The notes beneath the pieces are model-generated. The model saw nothing but the letters and a program-made list of their open reading frames with translations, had not been told where the DNA came from and searched no databases. DNA of 39,792 nucleotides from NCBI GenBank assembly GCA_964354365.1, contig CAYGZM010000018.1, forward strand, positions 1 to 39,792, in the 5' to 3' direction. Numbering within the stretch: the stretch's first letter is position 1; each line of letters starts with the position of its first letter. Of this stretch, positions 6,798 through 14,223 are shown piece after piece. Both the position numbers and the translations under genes were made by a program. This stretch comes from CAYGZM01 sp964354365 (GTDB lineage Bacteria; Planctomycetota; Phycisphaerae; Sedimentisphaerales; Anaerobacaceae).

Positions 6798-7664
6798 TCA
6801 TTGCGTGGTCTGTAAAGAGCCTTGGTGCGGGTAATGAGCAGGTGCCGCGAAGTCTGGGGGCAGGGGAATTGGCTTTGATTGGGTTTGTTTTGGATAACGT
6901 TCGTTGTTCATTGTTCGTTGTTCTTTGGCATAAGCCTTTGTTCTTGCTGTACTTATGTTTATATTGCCCATTGTGAAATTGGGTTTGTTTTGCGCAATGA
7001 TGCTGGATTCTTGATTCTTGATTCTTTCCGCCAGGGGGGCGTTGTTTGGTTCTGTGCTGCCCCCCGGCACAGGGCCGGGGGCTAAATGGCGGGCTTCGGG
7101 TTCGAGATTTGGTTCTGAAGGTTCGAGGCTTCTGAGGACGTGGAGTCTTTGGAGTTCGAGGGTTGTTTTGTATAGGCTGTGCTCTATTCGGCGTTCGTAC
7201 ATTAGGAGGCGGTCGAGGACTCTTGCGTTTGAGAAGTCTTTTAGGGCGATGCGGCCGAGGCTCAAGTCGGGGTGCGAGTCGGTCGTTTCGTCTTGCGGGA
7301 AGCCTAAACCTTTTAGGCCGAAGGACTTGGCGATGTTGGCCAGTGAGTTGTTGGTGTTTTTTTCGTTCATTGCGTCGAATGTCTGGTTTTGGATTAGGTC
7401 GGCGCGTTTTAGGCGCCATGAGAGGCTTACTATGCGGTCTGCGAGGATTGATTCCATTGGGCCGATGGGGGCGAGCTCGGCGAGGAGGCTATCGCGGTGG
7501 AGGTCGAAATCGGCCTGGCTTTCGGTGGTGATTACGTCGTGGCGGGCGGACAGGCCGTGCTTGAGGGCGTTTTGTGAGACGACGGCCTTGCCTTGAGGAG
7601 TTTGGGGGCCGGTCGATTTTTGGGCGTTTAGGCGGTTTGCGAGGATTCTGGCTTCTGTAGTCAT
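6798..7664 (-). CDS. Multicopy planctomycete-type hypothetical protein with a repeat-derived tail
   Basis: The first 190 residues are a recognisable family: MTTEARILANRLNAQKSTGP, then GKAVVSQNALKHGLSA, then ADRIVSLSWRLKRADLIQNQ and RRIEHSLYKTTLELQRL. It is found in many near-copies in Phycisphaerae and in other environmental phyla. The function is unknown; the N-terminal GP-x-T-P-x-GK motif and helical middle may bind nucleic acid. The last 80-90 residues (around KPNFTMGNINIS) are low-complexity and look like a translated intergenic repeat rather than a folded domain, so the ancestral stop was probably lost by repeat insertion. GGAGG lies 8 bases before the ATG. Confidence 0.75.
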   Translation of the reverse strand: MTTEARILANRLNAQKSTGPQTPQGKAVVSQNALKHGLSARHDVITTESQADFDLHRDSLLAELAPIGPMESILADRIVSLSWRLKRADLIQNQTFDAMNEKNTNNSLANIAKSFGLKGLGFPQDETTDSHPDLSLGRIALKDFSNARVLDRLLMYERRIEHSLYKTTLELQRLHVLRSLEPSEPNLEPEARHLAPGPVPGGSTEPNNAPLAERIKNQESSIIAQNKPNFTMGNINISTARTKAYAKEQRTMNNERYPKQTQSKPIPLPPDFAAPAHYPHQGSLQTTQ

Positions 7665-8525
7665 GATTTCAACCTCCGGGTTTAGGATTTGTTATTGACT
7701 ATTTACTATTGCTTATTGAGAGTCCATTAGTTTGATATATATTATATCATATTATAAGTTAGATGTCAAGTGAATTATTTTTTAGACACGGATTAACACA
7801 GATTTACACTGATTTGGTAAAAACTCGAAATCCTAAGCACGAAATTCGAAACAATATCAAAACCCGAATGCTCGAATGGCCAAAACGAAAAGGAATTGCG
7901 GATTGCGCAGATTCAACGGATTTGGCCACTAAGACACGAAGGGAAAAAGAAAGCGGACACGGATTCGCACTGATTGACACGGATAAACAGGGGTGGTTGA
8001 TGTTGAGATAAGAACTATAAAGTCGAATCGCGGATTTCACGGATTGACACGGATTGTTGAGTCGATTGTGGAAATGGCTGCTTGTTTAGCGGGCGAAGGG
8101 GCGATCCGCCGCGGCGGATTCGAAGAAGGCTGTTCTGGAAATCGGAAAAAACTGGTCTTGAGGAAAACGGGCCGGGTAGATTCTGCGTGTGCAAACAAGT
8201 TGCACACCCTGCAAGGCTTAGATTATGTCATTGTAAGCTTGCATCGTGGAATTGATGGGTTACAATGTGGCGTTGTACCTGCCTGCCGGCAGGCAGGAAC
8301 GGGCAAAAAGACTGGAAAGTCGTTTCCTTCGACGGAGTTTACCCTGAGCGTAAGCCGAATGGGCTCAGGACAAGTATTTTAAGCTTGCCCTGAGCGTAGT
8401 CGAATGGGGCAGTTAGACGAATAAAACGCCAAAAAGGCAAAAAAAAGATTTCACCACGAAGCGGGTGTTTAAGGGCCCGGATGGGAAATATTGAAAAAAA
8501 ATAGAATGCAATTCGAGGAGGATTT
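7665..8525. other. Repeat-rich non-coding region
   Basis: No convincing gene. Three clusters of the dispersed motif ACACGGATT / CACTGATT occur around 7778-7815, 7950-7990 and 8027-8060. A perfect 16-bp palindrome built on CCGCCGCGGCGG lies at 8104-8119, and a perfect 20-bp palindrome CCTGCCTGCCGGCAGGCAGG at 8278-8297. Two head-to-tail copies of a CCCTGAGCGTA...CGAATGGG motif lie at 8341-8408. Together these look like accumulated mobile or structural repeats at the edge of an acquired island. Confidence 0.6.
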
Positions 8526-8534
8526 TGATATAAT
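8526..8534 (+). promoter_or_regulatory. Extended -10 promoter upstream of the ParA/RelA-SpoT operon
   Basis: TGATATAAT is a perfect TGnTATAAT extended -10 element; no good -35 lies at the usual distance. A transcript starting near 8541 would carry about 400 bases of leader before the ATG at 8941. Confidence 0.5.
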
Positions 8535-8540
8535 GACCGT

Positions 8541-8767
8541 GCCATCTTAACGATTGTGGCATCGGAAGGCTTGGTTGCGCAGCCAGGCGTTTAATGACGC
8601 CAGCCATCCCAGCGACATGGGAAATGTCAGATAAAGGGAATATCACGGGAAAACTGATATTGCAGGAGGATAATATGAATCGAGAAGCGATAAGAGGGGA
8701 TTAAAATGTCTCACGGGGTAAAAAGCAGTGAAAGATGGTGATAATTGTAAGCCGGAAAGAGTGATAT
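8541..8767 (+). other. Possible structured leader RNA
   Basis: Downstream of the extended -10 box the sequence can form several short hairpins: TGCCA...TGGCA, CTTGG...CCAGG, GGCGT-TTAATG-ACGCC (near 8588-8603) and GACAT-GGGAA-ATGTC (near 8616-8630). A ribosome site AGGAGG then precedes a 9-codon frame at 8675-8704 (MNREAIRGD), which could be a leader peptide. I cannot match it to a known riboswitch: the c-di-GMP-I, TPP and SAM core motifs are absent. It may be regulatory RNA or simply repeat-derived palindromes. Confidence 0.3.
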
Positions 8768-8881
8768 ATGGCTTATCCCTCTGGTGGAGGCTGGCCCAGA
8801 ATTTATTTTGAGGAAAACGGGAGTCGGGTCTATTATATAGGTTTATACGCCAATGAAAGAGTTGTCAATAAAACTGCCTAA
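8768..8881 (+). CDS. Possible 37-residue protein in the operon leader
   Basis: ATG at 8768 opens a 37-codon frame (contains GGGWPRIYFEENGSRVYYIG) with protein-like composition: aromatic-rich and not repeat-like. GGAAAGAG lies upstream. It ends 59 bases before the winged-helix-like gene. It could be a small protein of the operon or a relic of a larger gene. I recognise no family. Confidence 0.35.
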   Translation: MAYPSGGGWPRIYFEENGSRVYYIGLYANERVVNKTA

Positions 8882-8940
8882 AAGTAACAAGTATGTAATT
8901 GTGAATCGGTGTTATCATAAGAAAGTTGAGGGATGCTAAA

Positions 8941-9516
8941 ATGACAGAAAGCAATCCAAATAAAGAACTTGAGGTTTTTCAGCAAATTGTATCTGGATTA
9001 ACTAGCTTGGAAAAGGATGCGCAGCTTCGGATACTTCAATCTGTAGCGACATTTCTGCAAATCGGAGGCATTAGCACTTCAAGAGATGCTATAAATTTTG
9101 AACAGCGTGGGCTAGTGTCGGCCGAGAAAACCGACCCCGGTTTTACCGAAAGGGAGGAACTTTCACCTAAGGATTTTCTTCTAGAGAAAGAGCCGCAGAC
9201 CGCTGTAGCGCGAGTAGCTTGTCTTGCTTACTATCTAACACACTATCGAGCCACTCCACACTTTAAAGCATTCGACATCAGTAAATTGAATACGGAAGCG
9301 GCACAACAAAAATTTAGCAACCCAACACAAGTATTAAATAATGCTCTAAAGTGTGGTTTGCTAGTCCAAGCATCAGGTGGGCAAAAACAATTGTGTGCAA
9401 TGGGCGAACAATATGTGCAGGCACTGCCGAATCAGGACCTTGCAAAAAAAACTTTACGTCGAATGAAACGGTCGCGTAAGTCGAGCAAGAAAGTTACCAA
9501 AAAAGAAGAAACCTGA
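8941..9516 (+). CDS. Winged-helix-like protein, first gene of the ParA/RelA-SpoT operon
   Basis: The protein is about 191 residues from the ATG at 8941 (GAGGG upstream; an in-frame TTG at 8926 is less likely). The N-terminal 60 residues look helical. Residues 75-160 contain TAVARVACLAYYLTHYR, then NPTQVLNNALKCGLLVQASG and GEQYVQALP, the pattern of a winged-helix domain (helices, then a hairpin around QASGGQKQL). The last 25 residues are very basic (RRMKRSRKSSKKVTKK) and suit nucleic-acid binding. It may be the regulator or antitoxin-like partner of the operon (inference). Only 27 bases separate it from the ParA-type gene. The AT-rich composition contrasts with the GC-rich flanks. Confidence 0.7.
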   Translation: MTESNPNKELEVFQQIVSGLTSLEKDAQLRILQSVATFLQIGGISTSRDAINFEQRGLVSAEKTDPGFTEREELSPKDFLLEKEPQTAVARVACLAYYLTHYRATPHFKAFDISKLNTEAAQQKFSNPTQVLNNALKCGLLVQASGGQKQLCAMGEQYVQALPNQDLAKKTLRRMKRSRKSSKKVTKKEET

Positions 9517-9543
9517 AAAGAAGATTGAGATACGGGAGTAGCA

Positions 9544-10527
9544 ATGAAGGTTGAACCCATACGCTTAGCGATATTTAATCACAAGGGAGGAGTTGGAAAA
9601 ACAACACTAACCGTTAATATTGCCTCCGCTCTCGCAAACATGGGTAAGCGCGTGTTGTTGGTCGATTCAGATCCGCAGTGTAACCTCACATCTTATTTAA
9701 TTGAGGACTCGGTTGTTGATAACCTTCTTGAAAATTCCGACAAACCTGATGGTGAGACGATTTGGTCTGCGCTAAAACCTGTTGTTGATGGTACGGGAAT
9801 TTATAAAGATATACCTGTTATAGAACCGATAATGGGTCTTTATCTGTTGCCGGGTGACGTTAGTTTGTCAGAATATGAGTCCGAATTAGTAGATTATTGG
9901 GGAGCATGTATTCAAAGAAAACCAAGGGGATTTGTTGGGACAACCGCACTGAGTCAATTAACACTAAAATGCGCGAAAAAAACAAAAATAGACTACATTT
10001 TTTATGATACTGGGCCAAACATCGGAGCATTAAATAGGGTTATCCTTTTAGACTGTGATTATTTTATAGTTCCCGGTGCTTGCGACTTGTTTTCCGTGAG
10101 AGCACTTAAGACTCTTGGGCATACGCTGACTCGCTGGATAAAAGATTGGGATACTATAAGAGATTTAGCCCCGGATGGTACAAACTTATTAACAGGAAGA
10201 CCGAAATTCCTTGGGTACATACCACAAAGATTCAGGGTGTATCGGCATATGATAGCCCAAACTCAGGCAGGTTATCTTGCTAGGTTTGAGAGACATATAC
10301 ATAGCGATTTGATTAACATGCTAAGGACGGTTGATAGAGATTTAGCAAACACAACGGTATCTCGTGCAAAACTTGGAGACATCAAGGACTTTGGAACAAT
10401 AGTTCAAATGGCCCAAGAAGAAGGGGTCCCCCTGTGGCAAGTAAGCAAAGGGAACGCGACACTGAAAACAGAAGCAAAAACAATATTCAGTCAGATTGCA
10501 GATGCGATTGTGAAAAGAATTACTTGA
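9544..10527 (+). CDS. ParA/MinD-family ATPase of the RelA-SpoT operon
   Basis: A 327-residue P-loop ATPase of the ParA/MinD (SIMIBI) class. The deviant Walker A is NHKGGVGKTT at residues 12-21 with signature Lys14 and Lys19; Walker A' is VDSDPQCN (40-47), and the Walker B block is IFYDTGPN with Asp155. It is longer than minimal ParA (200-260 aa): residues 50-145 contain an insertion with LLPGDVSLSEYE, and a C-terminal extension includes a region rich in Gln and Arg around residues 230-300. ATP-driven dimerisation on DNA or on a partner is the family role. No parB or centromere-like repeat array is next to it, so plasmid-type partition is unlikely. It lies 9 bases before the RelA/SpoT gene. 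Confidence 0.92.
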   Translation: MKVEPIRLAIFNHKGGVGKTTLTVNIASALANMGKRVLLVDSDPQCNLTSYLIEDSVVDNLLENSDKPDGETIWSALKPVVDGTGIYKDIPVIEPIMGLYLLPGDVSLSEYESELVDYWGACIQRKPRGFVGTTALSQLTLKCAKKTKIDYIFYDTGPNIGALNRVILLDCDYFIVPGACDLFSVRALKTLGHTLTRWIKDWDTIRDLAPDGTNLLTGRPKFLGYIPQRFRVYRHMIAQTQAGYLARFERHIHSDLINMLRTVDRDLANTTVSRAKLGDIKDFGTIVQMAQEEGVPLWQVSKGNATLKTEAKTIFSQIADAIVKRIT

Positions 10528-10536
10528 TGAGTCGGT

Positions 10537-11268
10537 ATGGCGATAAAACAGCCAAAACTTAATAAGACGGTTTTAGAAATGATTGGGAAAGCCGTAGAAA
10601 AGTATAAATCTCAGCAGGACTCTTTTAAGTCGCTTTCAAAAACTATACATGACAACTTGGTGGAAATAGAAAATATCCGAAGGTTAATTCATTCCTCTAA
10701 GTTTCGCGCTAAAGATCCAGAGCATCTCCGTGAAAAGCTTCAGCGTATTGCCTATGAAGCAAAAAGTAAAAGCAGAAAATATGATATTACTGCTGCGAAT
10801 ATATTTGAAAAAGTAACTGATTTGGCGGGTGTTAGGCTTCTTCATTTGCACACTAAGCAAATGTCTGAGATACATCCAGCAGTGATAGGAGCTTTAAATG
10901 AACTTAAATGGAGATTAATAGGCAAACCTATTGCCTATACTTGGGATGTTGAAAACGAAACATTCTTTAAACATATGGGGATCAAAACTAAGATTAGTGA
11001 AGATCTGTATACCAGTGTACACTACATTGTGGAACCAAATCGACGGACCGTGATGAGATGCGAACTACAAATTCGGACATTAATGGAAGAAGTTTGGGGT
11101 GAGGTTTCACATACAATTGATTACCCTAATGAAACCAAAAGTCCCGAATGTAAAGAACAACTTAAGGTGCTTGCGAGAGTTGCATCGGGTTGTAGCCGTC
11201 TTGTTGATTCAATATTTTTATCTCATGCGGAACACGTAAAGAGAACTTCAAATGGGAAAAATACGTAG
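10537..11268 (+). CDS. Stand-alone RelA/SpoT-type nucleotide pyrophosphokinase
   Basis: A 243-residue small alarmone-synthetase-like protein with only the RelA/SpoT synthetase domain; there is no HD hydrolase, TGS or ACT domain. Core motifs are present: FRAKDPEHLREKL (56-68), VTDLAGVRLL with Asp95, YTSVH at 158-162, and CELQIRT with Glu176, then EEVWGEVSH. Asp95 and Glu176 match the catalytic acidic pair of RelA/RelQ, so the enzyme is probably active. Products could be (p)ppGpp, (p)ppApp or pyrophosphorylated tRNA, as in housekeeping SAS and toxSAS proteins. No hydrolase is nearby. The 9-base spacing to the ParA-type gene indicates cotranscription. Confidence 0.92.
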   Translation: MAIKQPKLNKTVLEMIGKAVEKYKSQQDSFKSLSKTIHDNLVEIENIRRLIHSSKFRAKDPEHLREKLQRIAYEAKSKSRKYDITAANIFEKVTDLAGVRLLHLHTKQMSEIHPAVIGALNELKWRLIGKPIAYTWDVENETFFKHMGIKTKISEDLYTSVHYIVEPNRRTVMRCELQIRTLMEEVWGEVSHTIDYPNETKSPECKEQLKVLARVASGCSRLVDSIFLSHAEHVKRTSNGKNT

Positions 11269-11309
11269 GACGGGATCCCGAGGTTTTGTGGAACAATCAG
11301 GGGACACCC

Positions 11310-11339
11310 GCGGGGAAAAAGGAATGTAATTTTTATTGA
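11310..11339 (+). repeat. Left copy of a direct repeat flanking the dinD/restriction segment
   Basis: GCGGGGAAAAAGGAATGTAA followed by a T-run and ATTGA. The same sequence occurs with one or two changes at 13793-13824. Each copy is followed by a CTGCCGGC palindrome fragment like that at 8278-8297. Confidence 0.6.
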
Positions 11340-11383
11340 CCTGCCTGCCGGCGAAATCAGAATGGTTGGAGGAGCGACTTAAT

Positions 11384-12226
11384 ATGGCTAATGAGATTAC
11401 CAAAGCGCCTCCTACGGGCAATGATTCGCCTTTCGAGCGCATAAAACGAACCAACACGGCGGGTAATGAGTATTGGTCAAGCAGGGATTTTTCGCAGATT
11501 CTTGGTTATTCCGATTACCGCAATTTTGAACAGGTCATTCGAAAAGCCAAAAATGCCTGTTTTAACAGCGGATACCGCTTAGAGGATCATTTCGTTGATA
11601 TCACCGAAATGATAGAGATAGGCAAAGGGGGACAAAGGCCGGTCAATGCGGTGTATATGTCCCGTTATGCCTGCTATTTGGTAATACAAAACGCTGACCC
11701 AAGCAAGGAAATTGTGGCTTTGGGGCAGACATATTTTGCCGTTCAGACTCGCCGGCAGGAAATTTCCAAACAAGAATTCGAAGACAAGCGGCGGTTGCTT
11801 CTGCGTCAGGAGATGAAAACGCATAATGTGCGTCTTGCGGGAGCAGCCAAAGAGGCGGGAGTAATCAAGGCCTCGGATTATGCAATTTTTCAAAATCACG
11901 GCTATATGGGATTGTACGACGGTCTGACTTCCGGAGATATTCATCGTCGTAAAGGTCTTAAAAAAGGTCAGCAGATTCTCGACCACATGGGCAGTACCGA
12001 ACTTGCGGCAAATCTTTTTAGGGCTACACAGACGGAAGAAAAACTGCGGCGTGAAAATATTAAAGGTAAGGAAAAGGCCAACCGTACGCATCGCAAAGTG
12101 GGATCCAAAATCCGCCAGACAATTAAAGAACTTGGCGGCACCATGCCGGAGGATTTGCCAGTTGCGGAAGATATAAAAAAGATCGAGACAAAACAGAAAA
12201 AGGAACTGAAAGATAAAGCAGATTGA
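11384..12226 (+). CDS. dinD: DNA damage-inducible protein D (DinD)
   Basis: The 280-residue protein closely follows E. coli DinD: SSRDFSQILGYSDYRNF (a KilA/BRO-like N-terminal domain), MSRYACYLVIQNADPSKEIV, LGQTYFAVQTRRQE, AIFQNHGYMGLYDGL, and the highly conserved KGQQILDHMGSTELAANLFR, followed by QTEEKLRRENIKGKEKAN. E. coli DinD is a LexA-regulated inhibitor of RecA-mediated strand exchange; homologues are widespread on mobile islands. The ATG at 11384 has GGAGGAG at 11369-11375. The last codons overlap the open frame of a restriction-enzyme remnant. I did not find a clear LexA box upstream. Confidence 0.93.
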   Translation: MANEITKAPPTGNDSPFERIKRTNTAGNEYWSSRDFSQILGYSDYRNFEQVIRKAKNACFNSGYRLEDHFVDITEMIEIGKGGQRPVNAVYMSRYACYLVIQNADPSKEIVALGQTYFAVQTRRQEISKQEFEDKRRLLLRQEMKTHNVRLAGAAKEAGVIKASDYAIFQNHGYMGLYDGLTSGDIHRRKGLKKGQQILDHMGSTELAANLFRATQTEEKLRRENIKGKEKANRTHRKVGSKIRQTIKELGGTMPEDLPVAEDIKKIETKQKKELKDKAD

Positions 12227-12575
12227 CCCTCGACATACAGAGTGGCTTAAATCGGTAAAAGAACGTATCGGTGTTGGCGAATTATCCCCGCAACCATATT
12301 GGGGGTTTGATGATCTTGAACATAAGGCAGGGACTAAACTTTTGAACTGCTTTTATGTTCAGGCCAGAACAAAAAGAGAAAACGGAAAAGAATATTTTTC
12401 TTACGAAAAGATTTCGATGCTGAGAAAATTCAGTATCCGCGCCTTTACAAATGCCATCGAAAAGGGTTATGTCTATGTGGATTTCGATGCTCGAACAGGG
12501 CATAATCACGGAACAAAATTTCGTCTGAGGCAGGAATCTTTTCCTAGCCTTTACGATGAGACCACCGAATTGTAA
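12210..12575 (+). pseudogene. C-terminal remnant of an MvaI/BcnI-type restriction endonuclease
   Basis: After the stop at 12207-12209 this frame encodes about 120 residues that look like the C-terminal third of MvaI/BcnI-family type II endonucleases: YWGFDDLEHKAGTKLLNCFY, then ENGKEYFSYEKISML, and the family hallmark DFDARTGHNHGTKFRLRQ. There is no ATG, GTG or TTG before residue 45. The N-terminal part carrying the catalytic D...E-x-K site is missing; its place is taken by the end of dinD in another frame. A deletion or recombination appears to have joined dinD to this relic. A cognate methyltransferase is not present. Confidence 0.75.
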
Positions 12576-12627
12576 TGAAATCCGCAGTGAGGCAGAAATT
12601 GCCCAGAATATAGGTTGAGGAAAACGA

Positions 12628-13581
12628 ATGGCAAAGCCACATCTCCAACACCTTAGATCCGCCAAGAACCTTGAGACCAGTTATGAAGCTGTTCGAGGGG
12701 GGTTCGCCGCCCTCGTAGTGGAGAAAAACCGACGTGCGGTACCGTTTGTCGCCCAGGCTCGCGCATTGAAAACAGCGGCAAGCAAAGCTCGGTCGCCCAG
12801 AGACTTGCTCAATATTCCAGATATTCAACCTGCCCTGCTAACGGCCGCTGGAGTGTCAGACAAGGCGACCAACCACCTGCAAGACTCGGACAAGCGCGAG
12901 GCCGTTGACGGTCTCATCAAGAATTTCCTCGAACCCGCAGGTACCAACTTCGTCGAGGAACTTGTTTTTCGATTCAGGATAGCATGCGATAACACGCTTG
13001 GCGGTTCGATGCGGAACGTCGGCGGCTTCATGGCACAGAAGAAGCTGACGCGAGCTATCATCGCCTACCTGAAACTTGCCCGATACCAGTGCCAGTGGCT
13101 TCACAGTGAAACGAATACTTGGGCTGAACTGCCGGAGGATGACGCCGACGTGGAATTATCGCTACGTGGCCTATGTTGGGACACGGGAAAAGGACCACGA
13201 ACGCTCCTCTATAACGTCACAGTTCCGTTGTTCCGAAACAATGTGGATTTGTCGCTATTCAACTGTTCTGCCGAAGACCTGACGCGTGAAGTCATCAAAA
13301 CGCCTTCAGCCTATATCGCTCTTGGCGAATTGAAAGGTGGGATTGACCCGGCGGGAGCGGATGAACATTGGAAAACCGCTAGGACAGCGCTAAAGCGGAT
13401 TCACGAGGCATTTTCAAAACGGAAACTCAAACCGCACACTTTCTTCATTGGAGCGGCCATTGAAACCAAGATGGCCACGGAGATATGGGAAATGCTCAAG
13501 CGAGGCAGCTTGGAAAACGCCGCAAACCTTACCGATGAAGATCAACTTACTTCCGTTTCAGAGTGGCTTTGCACACTTTGA
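12628..13581 (+). CDS. AvaI/BsoBI-family type II restriction endonuclease
   Basis: A 317-residue protein of the AvaI/BsoBI family; characterised members cut C^YCGRG. The catalytic segment ALGELKGGIDPAGADEHW contains Glu234-Leu-Lys236, matching the E-x-K of BsoBI. NFVEELVFRFRIACDNTLGG and an N-terminal helical region with HLRSAKNLETSYEAVRGGF also fit the family. GAGG lies 8 bases before the ATG. Length is as expected, and no truncation is seen. No N4-cytosine or other matching methyltransferase lies next to it; the only methyltransferase in the window (17345) has its own endonuclease. The gene is followed at once by an attC-like palindrome and lies inside direct repeats, so it may travel as a cassette. 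Confidence 0.88.
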   Translation: MAKPHLQHLRSAKNLETSYEAVRGGFAALVVEKNRRAVPFVAQARALKTAASKARSPRDLLNIPDIQPALLTAAGVSDKATNHLQDSDKREAVDGLIKNFLEPAGTNFVEELVFRFRIACDNTLGGSMRNVGGFMAQKKLTRAIIAYLKLARYQCQWLHSETNTWAELPEDDADVELSLRGLCWDTGKGPRTLLYNVTVPLFRNNVDLSLFNCSAEDLTREVIKTPSAYIALGELKGGIDPAGADEHWKTARTALKRIHEAFSKRKLKPHTFFIGAAIETKMATEIWEMLKRGSLENAANLTDEDQLTSVSEWLCTL

Positions 13582-13603
13582 GGGAAACGAAAGAGAACAC
13601 GAT

Positions 13604-13675
13604 GCCTAACAAGGCGCTGCACCGGACGGCCATTCTGTTGCGCTCCATTGCCGGCGGTGAGCTTGGTCGTTCTGC
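13604..13675 (+). repeat. attC-like (integron cassette recombination site-like) palindrome
   Basis: It begins GCCTAAC and ends GTTCTGC, about 72 bp. The arms pair as in attC sites: AAC with GTT, GCT-G-CACCG with CGGTGAGC leaving one extrahelical G, and CGG with CCG. The terminal box is GTTCTGC rather than GTTRRRY, so it may be a decayed site. It starts 22 bases after the AvaI/BsoBI-type stop codon. The translated form of this repeat (NKALHRTA) is common in environmental genomes. Confidence 0.5.
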
Positions 13676-14223
13676 GGTAGAGGTGTCGATAGAGAAAGAT
13701 GAAAAGACCGGTATGCAATGGCTGCAAGAACAGACCCAAAACAATTGCTAACGATGTAAAAGAAAAATACAAGACAAGTCCCCCGCAGACCTGCGGGGGA
13801 AAAAGGAATGTAACTTTTTATTGAGCTGCCGGCAGGTAGAGAAGGAATTGTAAAACGCCAAGATTTCCAAGAACAGAAGGAGAGATTGTGGCATTGGCAT
13901 AGTAGCCGCTCACAGTTGAATTTGTGGGTGCTGTTCGCTCAGCAGGCGGTTAAGGGTTGTGGATTCCGCATCAAGTGCGGAATGACAAAGAAGATTGAAT
14001 TGCGGAGACTTGCAATGAGAATTTCCAAGAGACCCCTCGCAATGACGAGGAGTCATAGTGCCATCCCCAAGCTTCGCTTGAGGCTGCCACACGTCGCGAT
14101 TACATGCGGGGGAAGGGAGAGGATATCAGATTACCGGGAGATCAGGGGAACAGTGGGAGAAGGCCGAATATCGAACAAGGAATGTCGAATGGCGAAATAG
14201 ATTGGGAACGGGGGGGCATCGGG
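13676..14223. other. Repeat-rich intergenic region
   Basis: No gene. It holds a perfect 9-bp inverted repeat CCCCCGCAG-AC-CTGCGGGGG (13780-13799), the right copy of the direct repeat (13793-13824), a palindrome TTCCGCATCAAGTGCGGAA near 13963, a CTCGCAATGACGAGG motif near 14036 shared with the element at 5642-5795, and a CATCCCCAAG...GAGGCTGCCACAC repeat near 14063 that recurs near 14690. Confidence 0.6.
13793..13824 (+). repeat. Right copy of the direct repeat flanking the dinD/restriction segment
   Basis: Matches 11310-11339 (GCGGGGGAAAAAGGAATGTAA, then TTTTTATTGA). The two copies bracket 2.45 kb holding dinD, the MvaI/BcnI remnant and the AvaI/BsoBI-type enzyme. Confidence 0.6.

Noticed and set aside
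7763..8040. Short frames on both strands in the repeat-rich region
   Set aside because: They translate the ACACGGATT-type dispersed repeats and have no independent coding signal.
8541..8640. Known riboswitch in the ParA/RelA-SpoT leader
   Set aside because: Hairpins exist, but I could not match the conserved cores of c-di-GMP-I, TPP, SAM, cobalamin or glycine riboswitches, so no class is claimed.
9544..10527. Plasmid or chromosome partition ParA
   Set aside because: No parB gene or clustered parS-like repeats are adjacent, and the gene is coupled instead to a RelA/SpoT synthetase.
11384..12226. Prophage origin for dinD (KilA/BRO-like domain)
   Set aside because: No integrase, capsid, tail or lysis gene is nearby, and the sequence matches chromosomal DinD over its full length.
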